Assembly (NCBI RefSeq): GCF_900205965.1
Contig: NZ_OAOF01000024.1
Location: 1-56,423, forward strand
DNA from: Lacrimispora amygdalina
GTDB taxonomy: Bacteria; Bacillota; Clostridia; Lachnospirales; Lachnospiraceae
Length of the DNA: 56,423 bases
Reading direction: 5' to 3'
Position 1 is the stretch's first letter. Each line of letters opens with the position of its first letter. Below, one piece after another: positions 45,115 through 53,938 of this stretch. Made by a program: the position numbers and the translations under genes. The notes beneath the pieces were generated by a model, which saw only the letters and a list, made by a program, of their open reading frames with translations, was not told the DNA's origin and did not search any database.

Positions 45115-46249
45115 GATTGAATGGAACTTCCTAAATGAGTGTAAAGCATTTGGTGAATCCGTAACAGGAGAATTACTCCTTTTAATTGAAAGCGGTGGGT
45201 TTACTTATAGTGTTTTGAAAAGATGGGGCTACCGGATGCATTATCCTGTAGCAGCCATTATTAAAGAGCAGGAAACGGCAAGTGTGATCGCAGACATGAT
45301 GGGAATTTTTGGCTCAAGGCTGGTAAATACGAATATTTCACCGAAGGTTTTTACACGGGAATTAGCAAGTTATCATGATGATGTTGCACTGATAGCATAC
45401 TTGCCCGGAAGAAATACGGAAGAGAATATGGAAGCACTGTTTGGCATCTGTACATGTGGAAGAATCGGCGATCGTGAAGTTTGCTCGCCTTTTCTGCTGG
45501 TATTCCATAAAATGATTCCGGAAGCTTATCAGGGAAGATTTTCAATCGTATTTTCAGCAGAACAAAAGAGTTCTCAGTTTATGGATAGGACCTGCAGAGA
45601 TAATTTTTTTAATGTATTGAAAAAAAAGTTTCTCGAAAAGAATCAGATTCTGGAGCATATGTTTCGAGCGGAGTCCGTTAATAATGAACTTGCCCAGGTA
45701 AAAGATGGAATTTATTGGAATACGGTAATCACGATGCTGGAACTCACTTTTGAAGAAGGTATGGGGAAGGATAATCGCTGTAGGATGAGATGGCGCTTTG
45801 AGAATGCTGTAAAAAAAGGCCATGATTCATCTGATGCGTATGAATATATCAGACAGATGCCGGCAGCTTTTGTAGAGGAGTTTATTGCATTTATTCCAAA
45901 GATGGAAAGGATGATGAATAAAGCAGATGCCACCGCATTAACCGGAGAACGTCAGAAACGAACGGTGCTGTTTGATGAGGAATATTATTATATTCCAGAG
46001 GAGTTGTTTGCGCAAATTTGCGAGCCACTGAAAGCTGTTTGTTCCTTGAACCAGATAAAGGAAGCACTGGAGAAAGAGGGGGTCTTGTGCACGCAGGGAA
46101 GAGGAAGGATTTACAGAACGATAAAGTTATCCATAAGGGGGTCGGATGTTTCACCAAGATTTGTGTGGTTAAAAAGGAAAAAACTTGATACTGATTGTAC
46201 AGAAATGACGCTGGAAGATATAGTGAATTGCAGAAAGGATGGTAAATAA
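45104..46249 (+). CDS. Hypothetical protein, possible degenerate ATPase plus winged helix
   Basis: 381 residues. The middle (VALIAYLPGRNTEENMEALF; CSPFLLVFHKMIPEAYQGRF) reads like the second half of a DUF927/AAA-type domain but I see no P-loop. The C-terminal 90 residues look like a winged-helix module (LNQIKEALEKEGVLCTQGRG). It may handle DNA together with the ATPase encoded next, whose start lies immediately after the stop. Confidence 0.6.
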   Translation: MQNEIEWNFLNECKAFGESVTGELLLLIESGGFTYSVLKRWGYRMHYPVAAIIKEQETASVIADMMGIFGSRLVNTNISPKVFTRELASYHDDVALIAYLPGRNTEENMEALFGICTCGRIGDREVCSPFLLVFHKMIPEAYQGRFSIVFSAEQKSSQFMDRTCRDNFFNVLKKKFLEKNQILEHMFRAESVNNELAQVKDGIYWNTVITMLELTFEEGMGKDNRCRMRWRFENAVKKGHDSSDAYEYIRQMPAAFVEEFIAFIPKMERMMNKADATALTGERQKRTVLFDEEYYYIPEELFAQICEPLKAVCSLNQIKEALEKEGVLCTQGRGRIYRTIKLSIRGSDVSPRFVWLKRKKLDTDCTEMTLEDIVNCRKDGK

Positions 46250-46250
46250 T

Positions 46251-47297
46251 ATGGGTAAGTTTATAAAAATCGGTGGAAGCAAAAATGGGGATGTATCTTT
46301 TGATATGGCCCGAAGCGGGAACCGCCACATTGCAATTTGCGGAAAATCAGGTTCTGGTAAATCGGTTGCGGGTCAGAAAATCATCAAAAGCATTATTGAG
46401 AGCGGAGGAACTGCAGTTGTGTTCGATATGCATTGGCTTTTTGACCCAGATCATATTTTTATGCCCATTAGAGCGGACATTGAAAAGATGATGAATGAGA
46501 CGGATGCCTTTTCATCTGGAATTTCTTTTCCACTGTTTACGCCGCTTAGATATGCGGATGGAACCATGGAAGACGAATTAGATGTAGTTACATCGATCAC
46601 CGATATATTGACCGGCTCAATGAAATTAAAGTGCAGGCAGAAAGAAGATTTATTTCGGGCGTTACAGTACGTGGCAGAAGAAAATGTTTATGGGAATCAG
46701 GGGATTGCTGCCTTAAATGAAGCACTTTATATGGTCGACTCAGAAGTTGCGGCAAATGTCCAGGATAAAATGCGCTATATCCTCAATAAGAATGTATTCC
46801 GTGATGGAACTGGTTTTATTGAGGAAAATAGGATCAATGTCCTGCGCTTGTCTAAATTTACAGAGACAACGCAGGCATTGATAGCAGAAATTTTGTTGAC
46901 CTACATATGGCGTCTGGCTAATACAGGAATCTTTTTAAAAGAAGGCCTATATCTTTTTTGTGATGAATGCCAGAATTTAAATTTGGGAAGGAGCGGTATT
47001 ATTGATACGATTTTGGCTGAAGGCAGAAAACTTGGTCTTCATTTGATTTTAATTACGCAATCGTTAGGAGGTAGTTGTAGGACCAGAGCAGCACAGTGCC
47101 TATTGCAAACTGGACAGCAATTATATTTTATGCCTTCGGAGGGAGAGGCTTCTATAATTGCAAAGATGATTCATGCAGCAAGATATAAAGATTGGCAGAT
47201 GGTTTTGAAAACATTGAAAGTGGGAGAATGTGTAGCAGTGGGATCTTTGAGCGTAGACGAGACTGCTTACAACAGGCCGCTTAAAATTAATATATAA
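46251..47297 (+). CDS. HerA/FtsK-like DNA-translocating ATPase
   Basis: 348 residues. Walker A GKSGSGKS (31-38), Walker B in GLYLFCDECQN, and an ITQSLGG sensor segment mark the HerA/FtsK/VirD4 group that pumps or couples DNA. There is no membrane segment. In a small integrative element it probably drives DNA movement during replication or transfer. ATG 46251 is preferred over 46239 because AAGGATGG gives better spacing. It follows the 45104 gene directly. Confidence 0.8.
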   Translation: MGKFIKIGGSKNGDVSFDMARSGNRHIAICGKSGSGKSVAGQKIIKSIIESGGTAVVFDMHWLFDPDHIFMPIRADIEKMMNETDAFSSGISFPLFTPLRYADGTMEDELDVVTSITDILTGSMKLKCRQKEDLFRALQYVAEENVYGNQGIAALNEALYMVDSEVAANVQDKMRYILNKNVFRDGTGFIEENRINVLRLSKFTETTQALIAEILLTYIWRLANTGIFLKEGLYLFCDECQNLNLGRSGIIDTILAEGRKLGLHLILITQSLGGSCRTRAAQCLLQTGQQLYFMPSEGEASIIAKMIHAARYKDWQMVLKTLKVGECVAVGSLSVDETAYNRPLKINI

Positions 47298-47359
47298 AGA
47301 GATAGATGTAATTTTTAACAATAACCATTGATGGGGATTTCTTACGAGGAGGAAATATT

Positions 47360-47539
47360 ATGCTAAATGAAGAAAATATTGCAATTGTCTATTCGGTAAA
47401 AGAAGCGGCTCAAGTATTAGGCATTTCTAAATCATTGTTATATGGCGAACTGAAACGGAATCCGTTATTCCCTAGAAAAATGATCGGCGGACGTATCATG
47501 ATACCAGCGCAAAAATTAAAGGAATATTTTAATACATGA
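47360..47539 (+). CDS. Excisionase / helix-turn-helix protein
   Basis: 59 residues with VYSVKEAAQVLGISKSLLYG and GGRIMIPAQKLKEYF, the classic excisionase-type helix-turn-helix. CGAGGAGGAAATATT precedes the ATG. It lies 50 bases ahead of the integrase and probably directs excision of the element and controls its own operon. Confidence 0.85.
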   Translation: MLNEENIAIVYSVKEAAQVLGISKSLLYGELKRNPLFPRKMIGGRIMIPAQKLKEYFNT

Positions 47540-47588
47540 CTCATGGGGGGATACGTCTCCCCCATAATTAATAAAGGAGTATAATTAT

Positions 47589-48968
47589 ATGAATAAGGAA
47601 CGGGCGACATATGGATTGGGAACGACCTATAAGCAAGGAAATAGCTTTGTTTCTCAGTTATCATATACAATAGAAATTGATGGGGATTTTTATACAAAAA
47701 GAATAAGCGGAAGCGGAAAAACAGAAACTGCTGCAATAAGAAACCGAAATAAAAATGCAAAAAAATGGGAAGCTGATTTAAAGAAATCTGCAGAACAGAA
47801 AGGTGGAGAAGAGCAAACATCAGATCAATCGGATAATGGACCTTCCTTAAATGAAGTGTTTGACCTTAATATTGGAATTAAAGGGACCAATGTGCAAATA
47901 TCAACCTCTGACAATTACGAATCTTATTACGAGGGTTATGTGCGGAACAGCGAGCTGGGGAAAAAGCCTATTAAATTTATTACAGAAGAAGATTTATTGA
48001 TATTTTATATGGAAAAACGAAAAAATGGCAGAAAGCGTGTTAGAAAGGATATAAATGGAAAACCAATTAATCCAAAACCACTTAGTATCAATACAATTAA
48101 TCATATTCGATTTGTTTTGAATAATACGTTTCTATATGCAGAGACGAAAGGCATTATAGAAAAAAATGCCCATGCGGGAATTGCTCCATTTAAAAATGGA
48201 ACGGCTGCTATGATTGATTTTGAACAGGAGGATTTAGACGCAGACAGTGATGATTCTGATGCACTGCAAAGAATCATAGCTGTTGAAGATATGGAACGTA
48301 TTCTAAACTATGCTTTTGAGCATTCTAGATTTGCAGGTTTATATGCATGGGCGGTTAATTCAGGAATGCGTGAGGGGGAATGTTTTGGATTAAAGAGAAC
48401 GCTTGCTTTACCTGACAATGATTATATATTTGTAAAGAAAAGCCTGGCCTATGTAAAGGATCGAAGGGAGGAGAGCGAAAGGCGGTTGGTGCCTATTTTG
48501 AAAAAACCTAAGAATGGAAAAGAAAGAAAAGTTCCGTATAATCAGAGCCTGAAAAAAATATATACATATCAGATGGAGTTAATAGAAAAAGAAAAAAAGG
48601 CTGCTGGAAAAGCATACCATGACAGGGGATTATTATTTCCTGATGAATATGGAGATTACTTAAGACCATGGAAAGTATTAAAGGAGTTTCAGCAAATATT
48701 AGAAATCCTTGGAATAGAAAAACGTCGTTTTCATGATTTGAGACATACGTTTGTATCACTTTTGATAAAAGAAAGTCAACGGGCAGGAGAAGGAATCAGT
48801 ATTCTTGAGGTTAGTGCCATAGTTGGTCATCGGGATGCTTCTATTACTATGCGAGTTTATGGAGGTTTATTTCCTAATTCTACAGAAAGAGCTATGAAAA
48901 TACTTGATAACTGTAATCAGATAATACCGTATCAATTAAAGAACTGTAATAAAACCAATACTGCATAA
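47589..48968 (+). CDS. int: Tyrosine-family site-specific integrase
   Basis: 459 residues. Catalytic R261 (SGMREGE), H382 and R385 (FHDLRHTF), H414 (IVGHRD) and Y424 (RVYGGLF) are all present, with an N-terminal arm-binding AP2-like domain and a SAM-like core-binding domain. It catalyses integration and excision. Its likely attachment site is the 3' end of tRNA-Lys(CUU), a copy of which lies at 52686-52731. AAAGGAGTATAATTAT precedes the ATG. Confidence 0.95.
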   Translation: MNKERATYGLGTTYKQGNSFVSQLSYTIEIDGDFYTKRISGSGKTETAAIRNRNKNAKKWEADLKKSAEQKGGEEQTSDQSDNGPSLNEVFDLNIGIKGTNVQISTSDNYESYYEGYVRNSELGKKPIKFITEEDLLIFYMEKRKNGRKRVRKDINGKPINPKPLSINTINHIRFVLNNTFLYAETKGIIEKNAHAGIAPFKNGTAAMIDFEQEDLDADSDDSDALQRIIAVEDMERILNYAFEHSRFAGLYAWAVNSGMREGECFGLKRTLALPDNDYIFVKKSLAYVKDRREESERRLVPILKKPKNGKERKVPYNQSLKKIYTYQMELIEKEKKAAGKAYHDRGLLFPDEYGDYLRPWKVLKEFQQILEILGIEKRRFHDLRHTFVSLLIKESQRAGEGISILEVSAIVGHRDASITMRVYGGLFPNSTERAMKILDNCNQIIPYQLKNCNKTNTA

Positions 48969-49027
48969 ATAAGTTGTGATTTATGCAGATATTGGCTATA
49001 ATAAAGAAAAGGTGAGGTGGTTAAGAG

Positions 49028-50392
49028 ATGGATTTTAAACGGGATATTTATAAGCGACTGCTGGAATGGAAGAATGATTATACTGGAAAGGTTTTGGAAG
49101 TATCCGGAGCCAGGCAGGTTGGAAAGACGTACATTCTGAAAAAGTTTGCAAATGAAAATTTCAAACATGCTATCTATATAAATATGGCTGAGCTCACTGG
49201 CGAGCGGTTTATCATGTGTCTGGATGAGGCGGAGTATTGGGAGCCAGGTACTCCAATGAGAGAAAAACCTGTTCATGAGGCCTTACGTCTATTTTACCAG
49301 GAATTTGAGGATACGAGAGATAGCATTATTATTATTGATGAAATACAGGAATCTTCCAGGATATATAATCTGATCAGAACTTTTGCCCGTGAATTTTCCT
49401 GTTATGTAATAGTGACAGGCAGTTATTTAGGACGTTTGCTGGCAAAGGAATTTTTTCTGCCAGCAGGCGATTTGGAATCAGTAACGCTGGAGACACTAAC
49501 ATTTGCTGAGTTTGCCGAAGTCTTTGGTCAGCGAGAAATATATGATTCGGTTGATTTATTTGGAGGGGCAGATGCGAAGCAATACGAGGCGTTAAAAGAA
49601 TGCTATGATCTTTATCAGAGAATTGGAGGATATCCATCCGTTATTAAAGTTTACTTAGAATATAAATCGTATGAGCGGTGTGATGAGGAACTGGCACGCT
49701 TAATGGGGATTTTTACGAATGAATCTAAAAGGTATTTTGATGATGTAATGGAAACCGAAACATTTGAAAAATTATTTCATGGCATTGCTGTTACTTTAAT
49801 TCGTGAGAAGCAAGGTGTGCGGGATCTTGTGGAGGATTTAAGTAAGATTGTATATAAAGGGGAGAGTGGTAGGTTTACAAAGAAAATGATAAACCACGCA
49901 ATTGGTTGGCTTCGGGCATCTCATATCATTGCATATGCTAGTAAAAGTATAGATTGTGATTATTTGAATATCAAAGAGAATTCCAGATTTTATTTTCTGG
50001 ATGTTGGAATTGCCCAATATTTTGTGAAAAGGGCTGGTGCAGATGAGACAACTGTAAAGAGTATTGTTGCAGAGAATTTTGTCTATTTGACATTGCTACG
50101 GCGGATGCCCAGAGAAATTGCTGGAAATGCTCCATGGTTTGCTTTTTTTGAAAAAACAAAAGGGGAACTGGATTTTTATGTGCGGAGTTTGATGGATAAT
50201 AAAAATTATGGTATAGAGGTGAAAAGTACAGATGCCCAGGCCAAGACTGCCAGAGCATTATTTGATGCCCGTAAGTTGGATTATGTGTATTATTTAAAAG
50301 GCGGAAGCAATGGGGGGATTGCGGAAGGAGGGCGAATCATGACAGTTCCAATCTATTTAGCAGATAGAATTTCGTTTGATTTGGAAAAATAG
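49028..50392 (+). CDS. AAA ATPase with DUF4143 domain
   Basis: 454 residues. P-loop GARQVGKTY (about 27-35), Walker B IIIIDEIQES (about 100), VTGSYLGRLL arginine-finger region, and a C-terminal DUF4143 restriction-endonuclease-like fold with E and K in GELDFYV and YGIEVKST. These ATPases are abundant in gut anaerobes and of unknown function. It is cargo of the element; separated from the integrase by 59 bases with AAGGTGAGGTGG as the ribosome site. Confidence 0.9.
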   Translation: MDFKRDIYKRLLEWKNDYTGKVLEVSGARQVGKTYILKKFANENFKHAIYINMAELTGERFIMCLDEAEYWEPGTPMREKPVHEALRLFYQEFEDTRDSIIIIDEIQESSRIYNLIRTFAREFSCYVIVTGSYLGRLLAKEFFLPAGDLESVTLETLTFAEFAEVFGQREIYDSVDLFGGADAKQYEALKECYDLYQRIGGYPSVIKVYLEYKSYERCDEELARLMGIFTNESKRYFDDVMETETFEKLFHGIAVTLIREKQGVRDLVEDLSKIVYKGESGRFTKKMINHAIGWLRASHIIAYASKSIDCDYLNIKENSRFYFLDVGIAQYFVKRAGADETTVKSIVAENFVYLTLLRRMPREIAGNAPWFAFFEKTKGELDFYVRSLMDNKNYGIEVKSTDAQAKTARALFDARKLDYVYYLKGGSNGGIAEGGRIMTVPIYLADRISFDLEK

Positions 50393-50404
50393 TAATTTGT
50401 TTGT

Positions 50405-50460
50405 GAATCGGCACTGAAACTTTCAAGGATATATATTCCGTTGAATGTTTCAGTGCCGAT
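50405..50460. terminator. Extended palindromic hairpin
   Basis: AATCGGCACTGAAAC (50405-50419) pairs perfectly with GTTTCAGTGCCGATT (50446-50460), and the interior TTCAAGGATATATATTCC and TTGAA is itself near-palindromic. A likely bidirectional terminator after the DUF4143 gene. Confidence 0.75.
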
Positions 50461-50531
50461 TATAGTTTTACTTGAAAAGGTATTAAAATAATTAAAAATA
50501 ATAGACAAATTTTTAAATAAAATAAACCCAC

Positions 50532-50560
50532 TTGACAAAATTATAAAAAAATGAGATTAT
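50532..50560 (+). promoter_or_regulatory. Promoter of the ImmA/IrrE two-gene unit
   Basis: TTGACA at 50532-50537 and GATTAT at 50555-50560, 17 bases apart, followed by CGGAGGAG ahead of the start at 50592. Confidence 0.6.
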
Positions 50561-50591
50561 TAAGTTATATTATTATTGTTCGGAGGAGTAT

Positions 50592-51323
50592 ATGAAAAAT
50601 TATACCTTTTTGGAATCGGTAGAGGAAAATTTTTATCGACGAATTATTTTTTGTTTGCAGAAAGTTTTTGACCAGGATTTACTTCGCTATCTTGATGAGT
50701 TCCGTATGAGAAAGACTTCGGCAGTACCCAATTTTATTTGGGATGCATTTTGGGACAATTTGGAGTCACATATGGAAATGAAGAACGTAAGGGTAGAGGA
50801 GTTCACTAGAAATGGCTGGTCTGGTGACATGATTATTGATGATGACCACAAATTTGTTATTACAGTGATGCGTGAAAATCGATTAGCACAGTTGAAAAAA
50901 TCGAAACGTAGAACACTGCATTATCTGGAGACATTTGTAGGGGTTTTGAATAGAGAGTTCGAGGCACCTGAACACCAAATCACCTTAGGAGACCTTGGGC
51001 TTTATAGTGAAGAAGATTTGATAGAAGACTTTGATAAGCTGTGTAAAGGTCGTATAAATGTAGGGGAAGGATATCATCATTGCTTACTGGTTTTTCAAAC
51101 GGTTAAAAATCAGTTATTAGATGCGCGTTTGTGTATACTGGATAAGCATTTAGAATTATGTAAAGAAGTCCCACTAAATAAATACATTAAGCCCGATTAT
51201 GCAAGTATATTATTTAAAGAGCAAATTGAACCTAATAAAGCTATTGGTGAAAATGATCCTAGTATACCAGTTCCATATAAAGAGGAATCATCAGCCTCTC
51301 TGGTAAAATTAAAAAATATATAG
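50592..51323 (+). CDS. Hypothetical partner of an ImmA/IrrE regulator
   Basis: 243 residues, soluble. FIWDAFWDNLESHMEMKNVR and FVITVMRENRLAQLKKSKRR are the most distinctive stretches. I do not recognise the family with confidence. It is 15 bases upstream of an XRE-ImmA/IrrE gene under the same promoter, a typical toxin-antitoxin or phage-defence arrangement, so it may be the effector (toxin) of the pair. That is inference from layout only. Confidence 0.65.
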   Translation: MKNYTFLESVEENFYRRIIFCLQKVFDQDLLRYLDEFRMRKTSAVPNFIWDAFWDNLESHMEMKNVRVEEFTRNGWSGDMIIDDDHKFVITVMRENRLAQLKKSKRRTLHYLETFVGVLNREFEAPEHQITLGDLGLYSEEDLIEDFDKLCKGRINVGEGYHHCLLVFQTVKNQLLDARLCILDKHLELCKEVPLNKYIKPDYASILFKEQIEPNKAIGENDPSIPVPYKEESSASLVKLKNI

Positions 51324-51338
51324 AATTAGGGAAAAATT

Positions 51339-52547
51339 ATGCAGAAATTAAGTGGATTTAATAGCGAGCGTTTGAAGAGTGCGAGAATGTATAGAGGGTT
51401 GACTCTAACTGAATTGGCTAATCAGATTGGTATTAGTAAACAGGCATTATCCCAATTTGAAAATCCATTAAGTAACGTTAGACCGGAGTTTCAAAATTCA
51501 TTAAAACTGGCAGAAGTATTAAATTTCCCGAGAGATTTCTTTTTTACAGAAGAGAAAATAAAAGTTAGTGCAGATGCAACATATTTTAGATCTCTTTTAT
51601 CTGCCGATAAGAAAGATAGGGCTGCTCAGAGAATAAAATTGGAATATATAGCCCAAATCTATGTTTATTTGAGCCAATATCTGGAGTTCCCGAAATTAAA
51701 TATTTTAGAGGAAACTCCAGATAAAGAATATGAATATGAGTATACTACAGATCAAGAACTTGATATACTGGAACAGATGGCGATGGATTTAAGAGTATAC
51801 TGGAATTTGGGTAATGGTCCTATAGAAAATCTTAAATTTGTATTGGAGTCTAACGGTATTATATTTTCGGCAGTTCCATCAGATAGTAATAAAATTGATG
51901 CATTTAGTCAAAAAATAAAGATTACCTCAGGCGATTTATATATTGTAGCCATATCAAATTCTAATCAGTCAATAGCTAGAGCTCGTTTTGATATGGCACA
52001 TGAAATGGCACATATTATTTTGCATCCATGGAGTGAGGATTTAGAGTTAATAACAAAAGAAGAATTTAAGGCAAGAGAGAGACAAGCGAATATTTTTGCA
52101 GGGGCTTTTTTATTACCTAGAGAACCATTTTTAAAAGATGTGTCACATTATCCGACTAGTTTGGACTATTATGTCAGCCTAAAAGAGAAGTGGAATGTTT
52201 CGATATCCGCTATGATATATAGAGCACATCAATTAGAAGCTATATCGTACAATCAATATCAGTATTTAATGAGAACTATAAATAAAAAAGGTTGGAAACA
52301 GATTGAACCTGGGGATAAAAAATACCTTTTAAATAATAGTATTTTACAAAATGCTTTGGATATTTTAATTATGCAAGGCAATAAGCAACCACATCAAATT
52401 ATGGATGAACTCTGGGATTTGGGAATTGTTATGTATTCGGAAGAACTAGAGCATTTATTGTGTTTGCCTCCAGGAACATTAAAAAGCACTGAGAAAAAAC
52501 CAGCCTCTATATTAAAAATAAAGGACTTTATTTCAGAACCTGATTGA
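51339..52547 (+). CDS. XRE regulator fused to ImmA/IrrE metallopeptidase
   Basis: 402 residues. Residues 10-65 are an XRE helix-turn-helix (LTLTELANQIGISKQALSQF). 205-270 is the ImmA/IrrE zinc peptidase domain with H221-E-x-x-H225 in DMAHEMAHIILHPW and the downstream FAGAFLLP. Proteins of this type act as antitoxins or protease-regulators of mobile elements and of SOS-linked phage genes. AGGGAAAAATT is a weak ribosome site. Co-transcribed with the upstream unknown gene. Confidence 0.9.
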   Translation: MQKLSGFNSERLKSARMYRGLTLTELANQIGISKQALSQFENPLSNVRPEFQNSLKLAEVLNFPRDFFFTEEKIKVSADATYFRSLLSADKKDRAAQRIKLEYIAQIYVYLSQYLEFPKLNILEETPDKEYEYEYTTDQELDILEQMAMDLRVYWNLGNGPIENLKFVLESNGIIFSAVPSDSNKIDAFSQKIKITSGDLYIVAISNSNQSIARARFDMAHEMAHIILHPWSEDLELITKEEFKARERQANIFAGAFLLPREPFLKDVSHYPTSLDYYVSLKEKWNVSISAMIYRAHQLEAISYNQYQYLMRTINKKGWKQIEPGDKKYLLNNSILQNALDILIMQGNKQPHQIMDELWDLGIVMYSEELEHLLCLPPGTLKSTEKKPASILKIKDFISEPD

Positions 52548-52685
52548 TTTTGATATTCAGCAGGTCTTTGCAAATTCTTTGCAAATTAAAAAATATTAAG
52601 ACATAAAATAAAGGATTTATAAGCCTGAATCGAATCCAAAATAATGAAAGAGCATAAAAAATTACTCTAAAAACCTGGTAATGGA

Positions 52686-52731
52686 ACTCTTAATCTATTT
52701 GTCCAGGGTTCGAGTCCCTGAAGGCGCACTA
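52686..52731 (+). tRNA. 3' fragment of tRNA-Lys(CUU), integration scar (att site)
   Basis: From ACTCTTAATC (anticodon loop with CTT) through the T-arm CAGGG-TTCGAGT-CCCTG (52704-52720) to acceptor AAGGCGC, discriminator A and CTA in place of CCA. The 5' half (acceptor, D-arm, anticodon stem) is absent, so it cannot make a tRNA. This is the duplicate left when an element integrates into the 3' end of a tRNA gene. The missing half lies to the left, so the inserted DNA is on the left. Two terminators follow. Confidence 0.85.
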
Positions 52732-52790
52732 AAAAAGTACTGGTTTTGCAGACGGAGAGCTGCGGGGTCGGTGCTTTTCCTTTGTGAAAA
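52732..52790 (+). terminator. Terminator after the tRNA fragment
   Basis: AAAAGTACTG pairs with CGGTGCTTTT (two G-U) around an inner GCAG/CTGC stem, ending in TTTTCCTTT. Confidence 0.6.
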
Positions 52791-52840
52791 AATAATGGTC
52801 GGAATCTATTTGTCCTTTGGGAAGGACTTGAGGGTAAAAA

Positions 52841-52888
52841 AAGTACTGTCTTTGACGGCTGCGAGCGTCGGGGACAGTACTTCTTTTT
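52841..52888 (+). terminator. Second terminator, related to the first
   Basis: AAGTACTGTC (52841-52850) pairs with GACAGTACTT (52873-52882), with inner GACG/CGTC, followed by CTTTTT. Its AAAAAAGTACTG start is shared with the preceding terminator, so the two look like a tandem duplication. Confidence 0.75.
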
Positions 52889-52944
52889 GCATATCTACTT
52901 CATTATATATATAATAGGAAATTTATTTTTACCAATAAAGTTTA

Positions 52945-53712
52945 TCACAGCTTATTCAGTAATTGCTCAATTTTGGCTTTTTTTGAGGTTTCAGCCAGTT
53001 CTCCAAACTTTACTTCCAATTCGAAATTATTAAAATTTATTGGAGCTAACAAATAAGATATATCCTCTAAATACTTTTCTTTAACACTTCGTAAAATTCC
53101 AATTATTCTTGTTTCCGATTCATCACTATATGAAGTTAGTACTGTTTGAGAGACACTAGATATATTTAAGTAATTTTGATTTATCATTGAATCCGGCATT
53201 TGTTGCTTATATATTACATCAGACAATATTAAATCAACAATAACATCTGTATAAATATTTTGTGATACAGTAAATTTGTCCGACCTTGTACTACTAACAT
53301 TAAAGCCAAATTTGTTAATTAATATATTATCTTTAGAATATGCTTCTATTTCTTTGGATTTATCAATTATTGTATCATGAAAAGCCCCTTTATATTTAAA
53401 TGATAATTTGGCTCCCCTTTTTTTGTCTCCAAATTTCTCCCACATTTCATCACATTCCGTACAATACGTCATACAAGAAATAAATATACAACCTCTAAAA
53501 TTTTCGTTAATTCCTTCTCTCTCATACGCATGTTCAGTATCAAAGTTATTTAAGTTATTAAATTTTAATTTTCTCCCCTCTAAAATTTTTTCCAGTCCAG
53601 AAAGACTTGTATAGTGATACAATTCTGTTCTGTCCTCAGCTCTTTCTCTTAAGCTTTTATCTTTATCTATTTCTATTAATTGCATTTTAGGGTCAATACA
53701 TATCATATACAT
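52945..53712 (-). CDS. DUF2971 family protein
   Basis: 255 residues with the DUF2971 opening LYHYTSLSGLEKILEGRKLK then FNNLNNFDTEHAYE and CIFISCMTYCTECDEMWEKF. DUF2971 proteins occur in defence and mobile islands. The fold has been compared to ADP-ribosyltransferase-like enzymes, but the role is not settled. GGAGGATGTATATG is near the start. AT-rich (lower GC than its neighbours), monocistronic. Confidence 0.85.
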   Translation of the reverse strand: MYMICIDPKMQLIEIDKDKSLRERAEDRTELYHYTSLSGLEKILEGRKLKFNNLNNFDTEHAYEREGINENFRGCIFISCMTYCTECDEMWEKFGDKKRGAKLSFKYKGAFHDTIIDKSKEIEAYSKDNILINKFGFNVSSTRSDKFTVSQNIYTDVIVDLILSDVIYKQQMPDSMINQNYLNISSVSQTVLTSYSDESETRIIGILRSVKEKYLEDISYLLAPINFNNFELEVKFGELAETSKKAKIEQLLNKL

Positions 53713-53892
53713 CCTCCTGCATATACTCAGCTATTTATTCTATAGTTACACTATGTTATTTTCTTTTCAACTACTGGTTATTATTATGTTAGGCTCATGA
53801 AGCCGCGCTATAAAAAATGGATAATTCTATGTTTTAATTATATAATAAATGGAAAATTTTACAAGTAAAAGAGTGTATCTCAACCAAGTTCC

Positions 53893-53913
53893 CGGCCGGA
53901 GAAGCTCCGGCCG
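53893..53913 (-). terminator. Terminator of the recombinase operon
   Basis: CGGCCGGAG-aag-CTCCGGCCG, flanked by GTATCTCAA (53875-53883) and TTGAGATAC (53928-53936) as an outer stem. It ends the reverse-strand genes that start at 56387. Confidence 0.75.
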
Positions 53914-53938
53914 ATCGGAAAGATTAATTGAGATACTT

